From NCBI RefSeq assembly GCF_003335675.1, contig NZ_QPHL01000012.1, positions 149,058-213,057 of the forward strand: 64,000 nucleotides of DNA. Reading direction: 5' to 3'. A model generated the notes under the pieces. It searched no databases. It saw nothing but the letters and a program-made list of their open reading frames with translations, and was not told the DNA's origin. The DNA comes from Winogradskyella sp. KYW1333. GTDB taxonomy: Bacteria; Bacteroidota; Bacteroidia; Flavobacteriales; Flavobacteriaceae. Position numbers and translations under genes: made by a program. Of the stretch, positions 45,465 through 53,238 are shown in pieces. Position 1 is the first letter of the stretch, and each line of letters starts with the position of its first letter.

Positions 45465-46217
45465 ATGAAAAAGACAGCATTAATTACAGGCGCCACCAGT
45501 GGAATTGGACGTGCGACAGCACATGTCTTCGCAAAGCATGGAATAAATTTAATACTTTGTGGTAGACGTCAGCACAGACTTGATAGTGTTCAAAAGGTGC
45601 TTTCAAGAGAAACTGATGTACACACATTAAATTTCGATGTACGAAGTAGAGAAAAAACGCTTGAAGCTATTTCTTCTTTACCTGACGATTTTAAAACCGT
45701 TGACATCTTAATAAATAATGCGGGAAATGCACATGGTCTTGATCCAATACAAACAGGGAATCTTGACGATTGGGATGCCATGATGGATATAAATGTTAAA
45801 GGATTACTGTATGTAAGCAAAGCAATAATACCTAGGATGACTGAGCGCCAATCTGGCCACATTATTAATATTGGATCCTCAGCTGGGAAAGAAGTCTATC
45901 CTAAAGGTAATGTGTACTGTGCCAGTAAACACGCAGTGTTAGCAATAACTGAAGGTATGCGAATTGATCTTAATCCATTTGGAATTAAAGTAAGTGCCAT
46001 TAATCCAGGTTTGGTTGAAACAGAGTTTTCACAAGTTAGATTTAAAGGCGGATCTCAAGCTGATAACGTTTACAAAGGTTACAAAGCTTTACAAGCAGAT
46101 GATATTGCAGAAATAATTCATTTTGCTGTTACTAGGCCGGCTCATGTAAATCTTGCTGATGTACTAGTTTTCCCGACAGCTCAGGCAAATTCTGTAACGT
46201 TGAAAAAAACTCAATAA
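45465..46217 (+). CDS. Short-chain dehydrogenase (YdfG-like)
   Basis: The 250-residue NAD(P)-dependent oxidoreductase carries TGATSGIG (residues about 9-16), NNAG, the active-site Ser in INIGSSAGK and YCASK (Tyr/Lys). The ending and the PGLVETEFSQVRFKG segment resemble YdfG-type L-allo-threonine/3-hydroxyacid dehydrogenases. ATG 45465 fits the family; the frame's earlier start (45432) overlaps the AKR gene. The two reductases probably form one transcript. Confidence 0.9.
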   Translation: MKKTALITGATSGIGRATAHVFAKHGINLILCGRRQHRLDSVQKVLSRETDVHTLNFDVRSREKTLEAISSLPDDFKTVDILINNAGNAHGLDPIQTGNLDDWDAMMDINVKGLLYVSKAIIPRMTERQSGHIINIGSSAGKEVYPKGNVYCASKHAVLAITEGMRIDLNPFGIKVSAINPGLVETEFSQVRFKGGSQADNVYKGYKALQADDIAEIIHFAVTRPAHVNLADVLVFPTAQANSVTLKKTQ

Positions 46218-46237
46218 TTGGCATACAATAAACCCTT

Positions 46238-47371
46238 ATGATTAATAAACGCCTTTTAATAAAAAACCTTCTCGCTCATAACGATGAGAATAGTTTTTAC
46301 GACAAAAAAAGAAAGGTTGATATTAGTTATAAAGAGGGTAAGGCAAAATTTTTAAAACATATCTGTGCACTTTCCAACAGCAATCCAAAAAACAACTCTT
46401 ACATTGTAATTGGGGTAAAAGATGAGGACAATAAAATTATTGGTACTGATTTTTTTGATGACAGTAAAATTCAGAATTTAATTAACGCTTATCTTGATAA
46501 TCCACCTATTGTTCAATACGAAAATATTCCTTTTCCACATCTACCAGATGATAAGGTAGTTGGGTTAGTTACAATCAGGCCAATTGACCAAATTACATCG
46601 CTTAGAAAAAATATCTGGAAGTATTATGGTGGCTCCGTATTTTTTAGAGATGGAAGCATGAGCATGCCTAAAGTATTTGATATTGAAATAAAGGATGTAA
46701 ACTCAAAGATTGTTTCTGCTATTGAAAATCATGCCCAAAATAATATTGAATTAACTTTAAATGGTGTTTTTGATTTTTTGAACAAAAGAAAAGATTTTGA
46801 ACCGCAGTACAAGGTTTTTAAAGAGTACTTTGTTTTGTGTTGGTCTGGCGATAAAAAACAAGTTAAAGAAGAAGTGTTTTTTTCTAGAGTAGATATTGAA
46901 TTGATTAATGAACAAGTACGTTTATTTTATTCAGCACTTGATGAAGTCTCAATAACTTTTGACAACCACTCATTCACTATCGTAGAATATGTTAGACTTG
47001 GTCTTCAAAATTCGTTTAAATATTATCAGCTAGAAGAAACAACTATTAGTTTTGATAACCATGCCAATTACACTATAAATGCCAATCTCATTTTTGAACC
47101 ACCTCAATTCAACAGGAAAGTTCTTCATCATATATATAATACCAACAATACAATTTTAGAAAAACTAGAAAAGGGATTGGTTTTGGGAAATCATGAGATT
47201 ATAGATCTTGAAAACTTAGCGGCAAGTTATCTTATTTGCTACTTAAACGGTTTTGAAGATGCATTACCTAAGTTGGAGTTTGCAAAACCATATATTAAAA
47301 AGTATAGTGACACACTCTATAAATCCTATAAAGAGACCATTAGAATTTTAAGAAAAGTAAGGTATAGTTGA
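46238..47371 (+). CDS. AlbA/Schlafen-type ATP-binding-like protein
   Basis: The 377-residue soluble protein begins with an AlbA_2/Schlafen-like putative DNA-binding domain (about 8-140): a LAHNDENSFYDKKRKVDIS start, then FLKHICALSNSNPKNNSYIVIGVKDEDNKIIGTDFFDD. The C-terminal two thirds are helical and of unknown role. Such proteins are commonly annotated as ATP-binding or transcriptional regulator proteins, but the first domain is not a proven ATPase. It follows the SDR by 20 bases. A few genes of this type occur in Bacteroidetes defence-like neighbourhoods, but nothing else here supports that. Confidence 0.7.
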   Translation: MINKRLLIKNLLAHNDENSFYDKKRKVDISYKEGKAKFLKHICALSNSNPKNNSYIVIGVKDEDNKIIGTDFFDDSKIQNLINAYLDNPPIVQYENIPFPHLPDDKVVGLVTIRPIDQITSLRKNIWKYYGGSVFFRDGSMSMPKVFDIEIKDVNSKIVSAIENHAQNNIELTLNGVFDFLNKRKDFEPQYKVFKEYFVLCWSGDKKQVKEEVFFSRVDIELINEQVRLFYSALDEVSITFDNHSFTIVEYVRLGLQNSFKYYQLEETTISFDNHANYTINANLIFEPPQFNRKVLHHIYNTNNTILEKLEKGLVLGNHEIIDLENLAASYLICYLNGFEDALPKLEFAKPYIKKYSDTLYKSYKETIRILRKVRYS

Positions 47372-47481
47372 TTTAATCGTTGAAAGTTTCAGTTTTAACT
47401 GTCTTTTCCGCATCTTGTCGATTGACTGAACAATAAAATTACACGTTATACATTTTTTTTGGCCATTCATCATAATTTTTA

Positions 47482-47510
47482 TTGAAACATAAAATTTAAG
47501 TGCATCTTTG
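47482..47510 (+). promoter_or_regulatory. Intergenic promoter after the AlbA-type gene
   Basis: TTG (47482-47484) and CATCTTTG (47503-47510) are separated by 18 bases, which fits the Bacteroidetes -33/-7 layout; the -7 box differs from TAnnTTTG at one position. There is no ORF immediately downstream on the plus strand, only a hairpin ending in T. Confidence 0.45.
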
Positions 47511-47515
47511 CCTTG

Positions 47516-47582
47516 CTATTAATCAATTTATATAAACCTTGTGATAATTGGATGAAAATCTTTTTGATGCAAGGTTTTTTCT
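47516..47582 (+). ncRNA. Candidate small RNA (about 65 nt)
   Basis: Predicted transcript from the promoter-like pair 47482-47510 (start about 47516) to a terminator-like hairpin: AAACCTTG (47534-47541) pairs with CAAGGTTT (47570-47577), with a small inner GAT-GAAA-ATC helix, followed by six T (47575-47580) and CTTTT. The adjacent minus-strand gene ends at 47588. It may instead simply be the distant terminator of the plus-strand gene ending at 47371. No RNA family recognised. Confidence 0.35.
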
Positions 47583-47587
47583 TTTAC

Positions 47588-48781
47588 CTATATAAAGTTT
47601 AATTTGCTAAATACTTTATTAAGTATTCTTCTATCATCAACCTCCAACCAATTATTCAAAATTGTAGCATAAACTTCTCTAAAGTCAATTTCATATTTTA
47701 AATCTCCATTATCATCCAAATCCTTTAAATTGGCTAATTGATTATAAAAACCCGCACGTTTTAGATTTTCACCAATTACAAAAATATTGTTTGCTGCGCC
47801 ATGGTCTGTACCATCACTATAATTTTGTTCTACACGTCTTCCAAATTCAGAAAATGTAAGTATAAGAGTATCTTTAAAAGTGTTGTTCCGCTTTAAGTCC
47901 TTAACAAAAGCATCGACAGCTTCTGCGTACACCTTGAGTAAATTCTCATGCTTATTGTTCTGAAAAGCATGTGTATCAAAGCCGTTTAATGTGGTGTAAT
48001 ATACACTAGTATCAATACCAGAATTTATAAATTGTCCAACTACTTTTAACTGAGAAGCCAGACTTGATTTTTTTGGATAACTCTCAGAAAGTTTTGAATC
48101 TAATGTCTTTTCATATAAGTATCTCGCAGACGATTTTGCATCTATCATTGTTTTATACAGATATCCAAGATTATGTTCTGTTAAATGGCTATTATCATAA
48201 TGAGATAAAATAGAATTGAAGTTAGATTCTTGCAATGATCTATAAAGTTGCTTGGCTTGCTTTGTCGCAATACCGTTTAATCTTTCTCCTCTTAAGGCTA
48301 ATGCTAAATTATCATCAATTTGAATAGCATTATGAGGCTTTCTTCCATAATTATCTAAATATCTACCTATCCAACCTGTCTCTAATATATTTTCGTGATC
48401 ACTTGCAGTATGCCAAATATCAGTTGAAGTAAAATGAGAACGGCTCGGGTTTGGATATCCAACATTGTTAATAATACTCAAATATCCGTCGTCATATAAT
48501 CTTTTTAAAGGGGCTAAACTCTTATGAAAGCCTATTTCATAATTTAATTTAATGGTGTCACTTTTTTTTATTGCGATTTTTGGACGAGCATTATAGTAAA
48601 TATCATTGTTTATTGGAACAATAGTGTTTAGACCATCATTTCCGCCCATAAGATGTATTATAACCAAATTTTTATGACCAAACTTATTTGGAAACGCACC
48701 TTCAAACGCTTTTAAAAAGCTAGGAACAAAAGCCATGGTCGTTGCTAACGCACTGTTTTTAATAAATTTTCTTCTCTTCAT
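47588..48781 (-). CDS. DUF1501 family exported protein
   Basis: The 397-residue protein belongs to the DUF1501 family with an alkaline-phosphatase/sulfatase-like fold. It begins MKRRKFIKNSALATTMAFVPSF, a twin-arginine-type signal (RRKFIK), and contains HLMGGNDGLNTIVP, GFHKSLAPLKRLYDDGYLSIINNVGYPNPSRSHF, and FGRRVEQNYSDGTDHGAANNIFVIG near the C-terminus. Its function is unknown. The partner DUF1800 gene lies immediately upstream. ATG 48781 is preferred to GTG 48805, which would overlap that gene. Confidence 0.9.
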   Translation of the reverse strand: MKRRKFIKNSALATTMAFVPSFLKAFEGAFPNKFGHKNLVIIHLMGGNDGLNTIVPINNDIYYNARPKIAIKKSDTIKLNYEIGFHKSLAPLKRLYDDGYLSIINNVGYPNPSRSHFTSTDIWHTASDHENILETGWIGRYLDNYGRKPHNAIQIDDNLALALRGERLNGIATKQAKQLYRSLQESNFNSILSHYDNSHLTEHNLGYLYKTMIDAKSSARYLYEKTLDSKLSESYPKKSSLASQLKVVGQFINSGIDTSVYYTTLNGFDTHAFQNNKHENLLKVYAEAVDAFVKDLKRNNTFKDTLILTFSEFGRRVEQNYSDGTDHGAANNIFVIGENLKRAGFYNQLANLKDLDDNGDLKYEIDFREVYATILNNWLEVDDRRILNKVFSKLNFI

Positions 48782-48798
48782 CTTAATCTCGTTTATGC

Positions 48799-50169
48799 CT
48801 AGCACATTTGATACTCAGGCAGTGACATTAATTTCACTAAGTTCTTTTTGCTTGGTCGTTTACCGAAACTGGAAATATAGCGTTCTGTACCTCGATTTAT
48901 ATCGCATAATATTAATGTGTCTTTAAGAGTGTTCAATGATAATTTTTTTACACTCTCTCTATAGCTCTTCCAATCAACATATACAGTTAATTTTTCTTGA
49001 TATTTATTCTTAACAGAAACTATTCTCAAGTTTTTAAGATTGCCTCTATATTGGTAGGTATAACTTTCTTTTTTTAAAATCATAGAAGGTAATTTAATAC
49101 GCAACATTAAACTATTTGTTGTTATCCAATACTTACCACCTTTCCATCCTGCAACATTTGGCGGAAATAATAAAAACTGATCTAATAAATTCTGCAGTCT
49201 AAAGAGTTCGTTGGTTTTAGTAAAATATACAGGAACCGTGCGCTGAATTCCAATAATGAGGTCAATTGGTGACTTTATCTTTGTCCCAATATTTACATCA
49301 TCATAAAACCAATCTGACATAAAAACGTAGCGCATAAGTTTTTCGATATTATAGTTGCCATAAAAAACATCAACCATTTTATTAACATGATTCTGGTTAA
49401 TGTCAGAATTAACAAAGTAACCATAGATTTTTTCGCATATATGTCTTGCACATTGCTTTTGAGTTAATATAATATCAATAATATCATCCCCATTAAATCT
49501 ACCTTCTTCTCCAAAAAATTTCTTTATCCCATTGTCATGCCTTACCCTTATATATCTGAAACCCCCGTCATATTTGTAATGGTATCCTGTAAATGCTCTT
49601 GCACACTCTTTAATATCCTTTTCAGTATAATTCCCTTCACCAAGAGTGAATAGCTCTAAAAGTTCCCTTGCAAAATTTTCATTTGGACTATCTTTTTTAT
49701 TTTGATTTAAGTTTAAAAACTTAATCATTGATGCCTCCTTGGAAATTGCTTTTACAAAATCCCCAAAATTGCCCAATGCATGTGTCCTTAATGTGGTATT
49801 ATATTTTACAATGTGATTAGTTGCTAAGTCCTTACATACAAAATGATTGGCCCAAAACAGTGTCATGCGCTCCCTTAATACCCTAGGTGTTGTTTCTAAT
49901 CGCTTCAGCCAAATTGTATTTAATATCCTTGTTTCTTTTCTATTCTTATTTAAAAGTTCCTTCCGCTTTTCCTTGTTATTCTTCAATACACTTTGTGGAT
50001 AAGATTTTAAATATGAGAGGTCTTTTGATAATGGGACTACGGATTGTGATTCTTTAAACAAATTATCAACTACATTTTTCTTACTTAGCTCAGACAGTCC
50101 AAGCAGTTCTTTAGGTTTTAAACCAAAACCTGCTCGCCAATATAAATGAAGTACGTGTCTTTGTTTCAT
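48799..50169 (-). CDS. DUF1800 family protein
   Basis: The 456-residue protein shows DUF1800 features: the opening HLYWRAGFGLKPKELLGLSE, WLKRLETTPRVLRERMTLFWANHFV, and FARELLELFTLGEGNYTEKDIKECARAFTGYHY. DUF1800 and DUF1501 proteins commonly occur as adjacent pairs across Bacteroidetes and Planctomycetes, without a known activity. No obvious signal peptide is at its N-terminus, so export, if any, is unclear. The C-terminal third is divergent. It is the first gene of the pair, 17 bases before ATG 48781. Confidence 0.9.
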   Translation of the reverse strand: MKQRHVLHLYWRAGFGLKPKELLGLSELSKKNVVDNLFKESQSVVPLSKDLSYLKSYPQSVLKNNKEKRKELLNKNRKETRILNTIWLKRLETTPRVLRERMTLFWANHFVCKDLATNHIVKYNTTLRTHALGNFGDFVKAISKEASMIKFLNLNQNKKDSPNENFARELLELFTLGEGNYTEKDIKECARAFTGYHYKYDGGFRYIRVRHDNGIKKFFGEEGRFNGDDIIDIILTQKQCARHICEKIYGYFVNSDINQNHVNKMVDVFYGNYNIEKLMRYVFMSDWFYDDVNIGTKIKSPIDLIIGIQRTVPVYFTKTNELFRLQNLLDQFLLFPPNVAGWKGGKYWITTNSLMLRIKLPSMILKKESYTYQYRGNLKNLRIVSVKNKYQEKLTVYVDWKSYRESVKKLSLNTLKDTLILCDINRGTERYISSFGKRPSKKNLVKLMSLPEYQMC

Positions 50170-50259
50170 ATTAATATGACCAATTAATATATCAATAGTT
50201 TAAAATACAAAAATTAACAGAACACTCTGTTGCCTTTATATTTAAGAGAAATTATCAAT

Positions 50260-50287
50260 AAAAAAGTCACATCCAAGGATGTGACTT
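50260..50287 (-). terminator. Rho-independent terminator after the ALDH gene
   Basis: An 11-bp perfect stem (AAGTCACATCC 50264-50274 and GGATGTGACTT 50277-50287) with an AA loop; on the minus strand it is followed by a T-run. It lies 26 bases beyond the ALDH stop. Confidence 0.88.
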
Positions 50288-50312
50288 CGTAACTTAATTT
50301 TTGTAGGAAAAA

Positions 50313-51866
50313 CTATAAATCAAACTTAATACCTTGAGCAAGCGGCAGCTCTGTGGTATAGTTTATTGTATTAGTCTGTCTTCTCATGTAGATCTTCCAA
50401 GCGTCAGAGCCAGACTCTCGCCCACCACCAGTTTCCTTTTCTCCTCCAAAAGCTCCGCCAATTTCAGCGCCAGAAGTACCAATATTTACATTAGCTATAC
50501 CGCAGTCAGACCCAGAATGTGACAAAAAACGCTCAGCCTCTCTCAAATTATTGGTCATAATTGCCGATGATAATCCCTGAGCAACACCATTTTGAATACC
50601 AATAGCGTTTTCAACATCACCAGTATATTTTAATAGATATAAAACAGGTGCAAATGTTTCATGTTGAACAATTTCAAAATCATTTTGAGCTTCTGCAATT
50701 GCAGGTTTTACATAACATCCAGATTCATAACCTTCACCCGATAAAACGCCTCCTTCAACAACAACTTTTCCACCTTCGTCAACCACCTTTTCTAAAGCGT
50801 GTTTATACATCTCTACCGCATCAGTGTCAATCAAAGGTCCAACATGATTATTTTCATCTAAAGGATTGCCAATTCGTAATTGTTTATATGCATCTACAAC
50901 TGCATTCTTTACCTGTTCATAAATAGATTTATGAATAATTAAGCGCCGAGTACTTGTACAGCGTTGACCACAAGTACCAACAGCACCAAAAACAGCACCA
51001 ATAACAGTCATCTTAATATCTGCATCTGGAGTTACAATGATAGCATTATTCCCTCCTAATTCTAATAATGATTTCCCTAATCTACCAGCAACTTCCTTTG
51101 CAACCATTTTACCCATTCGAGTTGAACCCGTTGCAGAAACTAAAGGTACGCGTATATCTTTAGTCATCATTTCACCTACCTTATAGTCTCCATTGATTAA
51201 ACAAGAGATACCTTCAGGCAAATCATTGTCCTTTAAAACTTCAGCTATTATATTTTGGCAGGCTATACCACAAATTGGTGTTTTTTCACTTGGTTTCCAA
51301 ATACAAACATCGCCACAGATCCATGCTAGTGCTGTATTCCATGACCATACAGCTACTGGGAAATTAAACGCAGAAATTATCCCAACAATACCTAATGGAT
51401 GATATTGCTCATACATTCTATGACCAGGTCTTTCTGAATGCATTGTAAGCCCGTGCAACTGTCTAGACAATCCAACGGCAAAATCACAGATGTCAATCAT
51501 CTCCTGTACTTCACCTAATCCTTCTTGGTAAGATTTACCCATTTCATAAGATACAAGCTTACCTAAAGCCTTCTTTTTTTCTCTAAGTTTGTCACCAAAC
51601 TGTCGTACAATTTCACCACGCTGTGGTGCAGGCATTAATCGCCAAGATTTAAAAGCTTTTGTGGCTGAAGTCATGGCCTTCTCATAATCCTCTTTTGTTG
51701 TTGATTTTACAGAAGCAATTAATGCACCATCCACTGGAGAATAGGACTCGATTAATGAACCATTTGAGAAATTGTTCGACCCTGTTGAAGTTCCTTCATT
51801 TATGGCTTTAACCCCTAATTGTTTTAAAGCATCATTTATTCCGAAATTGGTAGCAACTGCTTCCAT
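50313..51866 (-). CDS. Aldehyde dehydrogenase, ALDH7-like (alpha-aminoadipic semialdehyde type)
   Basis: The 517-residue NAD-dependent enzyme has the catalytic Cys303 in GTCGQRCTSTRRL, general-base Glu269 in LLELGGNNA, and the NAD fold. The GQRCTSTRR motif and the substrate-binding tail are typical of ALDH7A1/AmaB, which oxidises alpha-aminoadipic semialdehyde (from piperideine-6-carboxylate) in lysine catabolism. The neighbouring genes do not encode other lysine-degradation enzymes, so assignment to that pathway is inferred from family resemblance. A terminator follows. Confidence 0.9.
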   Translation of the reverse strand: MEAVATNFGINDALKQLGVKAINEGTSTGSNNFSNGSLIESYSPVDGALIASVKSTTKEDYEKAMTSATKAFKSWRLMPAPQRGEIVRQFGDKLREKKKALGKLVSYEMGKSYQEGLGEVQEMIDICDFAVGLSRQLHGLTMHSERPGHRMYEQYHPLGIVGIISAFNFPVAVWSWNTALAWICGDVCIWKPSEKTPICGIACQNIIAEVLKDNDLPEGISCLINGDYKVGEMMTKDIRVPLVSATGSTRMGKMVAKEVAGRLGKSLLELGGNNAIIVTPDADIKMTVIGAVFGAVGTCGQRCTSTRRLIIHKSIYEQVKNAVVDAYKQLRIGNPLDENNHVGPLIDTDAVEMYKHALEKVVDEGGKVVVEGGVLSGEGYESGCYVKPAIAEAQNDFEIVQHETFAPVLYLLKYTGDVENAIGIQNGVAQGLSSAIMTNNLREAERFLSHSGSDCGIANVNIGTSGAEIGGAFGGEKETGGGRESGSDAWKIYMRRQTNTINYTTELPLAQGIKFDL

Positions 51867-51931
51867 ATTGACTTAGTTTTTGTGAATTATTAAATTTTAA
51901 CGCGAAGTTACTAATAAATTGTCAGTTTTAC

Positions 51932-51962
51932 TTGAAGCAAACCACTTAAAAATGTAACTTTA
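51932..51962 (+). promoter_or_regulatory. Promoter for the asparaginase/isoaspartyl peptidase gene
   Basis: TTG (51932-51934), 20-base spacer and TAACTTTA (51955-51962, one mismatch to TAnnTTTG) give a plausible Bacteroidetes promoter, with transcription starting about 20 bases before ATG 51989. Confidence 0.45.
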
Positions 51963-51988
51963 TTGCACTAGAAAAAACAATTCAAAAC

Positions 51989-53059
51989 ATGAAAAAATAT
52001 ATTCTTTATTTCCTTACACTAATTGCTTTTTTTAATTGTAACAACGAATCAATAAATATTAGTAATCTTTCACTTGTAAATAAAAGTGAAAAGGCAGAAT
52101 TTGCCATTATTATTCATGGAGGTGCTGGCACAATTTTGAAAAAGAACATGACACCTGAACGAGAAGCTGAATATAAGACCATACTAGAAAAGGCAATTCG
52201 AGTTGGCCACAACATTCTTAAAAATGGAGGCAGTAGTTTAGATGCTGTAGAAAAAACAATTAATGTTATGGAAGACTCTCCTTTATTTAATGCAGGTAAA
52301 GGCGCTGTTTTTACAAATGCCGAAACCAACGAATTGGATGCCTCTATTATGGATGGTAGCAACTTAAATGCAGGCGCATCTGCCGGTACTACATCTGTCA
52401 GGAATCCTATAAACCTAGCAAGAGCTGTGATGGAAAAATCAGATCATGTGATGCTTTCTGGCAAAGGCGCAGAGATATTTGCCAAAGAACAAGGATTAAC
52501 TATTGTTGAACCTGAATATTTCTATACAGAAAGACGATTTAATGGGCTTAATAGCGTGAAAGAAAAGCAAGCCAAAAAAGAAGAAAATATAGATATGGAA
52601 TCTGCGTTTATTAATTTTTATGATGAGGACATAAAGAATTCTAAATTTGGTACAGTTGGATGTGTGGCACTAGACAAAAATGGAAATATTGCTGCAGGCA
52701 CTTCAACTGGAGGAATGACAAACAAACGCTATGGTAGAATTGGAGATGCGCCAATTATAGGTTCTGGAACTTACGCTAATAATGCAACCTGTGGTGTATC
52801 TAGTACTGGTTGGGGAGAATACTTTATTCGAGCACAGGTCGCACATGATATTTCTGCATTAATGGATTATAAAGGTCTTAGTCTCCAAGAGGCGGCGAAA
52901 ATTGTATTAGATAAAGTTAAAAATCTTGGTGGTGATGGAGGAATTGTTGCTCTTGACAAAAACGGAAATATGGTGGCAGAATTTAATACTGCAGGTATGT
53001 ACCGAGCTCAAATGAATGATAAAGGTGAACTTTCTATTGGTATTTATAAAAATGAATAG
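51989..53059 (+). CDS. Isoaspartyl peptidase/L-asparaginase (Ntn hydrolase), lipoprotein
   Basis: The 356-residue plant-type asparaginase opens with a lipoprotein signal (MKKYILYFLTLIAFFNC) and the family start FAIIIHGGAGTI. Autocleavage would occur before Thr222 (SKFGTVGCVALDKNG), exposing the nucleophile of the beta subunit; TSTGGMTNKRYGRIGDAPIIGSGTYA is the conserved substrate loop. These enzymes hydrolyse beta-aspartyl dipeptides and asparagine. An exported location would suit scavenging of damaged or peptide-derived nitrogen. It is a single gene with its own promoter-like sequence. Confidence 0.92.
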   Translation: MKKYILYFLTLIAFFNCNNESINISNLSLVNKSEKAEFAIIIHGGAGTILKKNMTPEREAEYKTILEKAIRVGHNILKNGGSSLDAVEKTINVMEDSPLFNAGKGAVFTNAETNELDASIMDGSNLNAGASAGTTSVRNPINLARAVMEKSDHVMLSGKGAEIFAKEQGLTIVEPEYFYTERRFNGLNSVKEKQAKKEENIDMESAFINFYDEDIKNSKFGTVGCVALDKNGNIAAGTSTGGMTNKRYGRIGDAPIIGSGTYANNATCGVSSTGWGEYFIRAQVAHDISALMDYKGLSLQEAAKIVLDKVKNLGGDGGIVALDKNGNMVAEFNTAGMYRAQMNDKGELSIGIYKNE

Positions 53060-53238
53060 CCAATTATTATTATTTCACTCAATAAATCTCCTTTGATTAA
53101 GGTAAAGGGTTAATTAACTTTAAGAACAATTTAACAACGGCTTAAAATCTAAAAGCTCAAAACAAGGCGTACTTAATTAACAAGAAAGTACCTACCTTTC
53201 TTTTTAAGTCGAAGTTTCATTCTAAATCCATCAACCCT

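Noticed and set aside
46238..47371. AlbA/Schlafen-type gene as part of a defence island
   Set aside because: Neighbours are two reductases and the DUF1501/1800 pair; no nuclease, methylase, toxin or recombinase is near.
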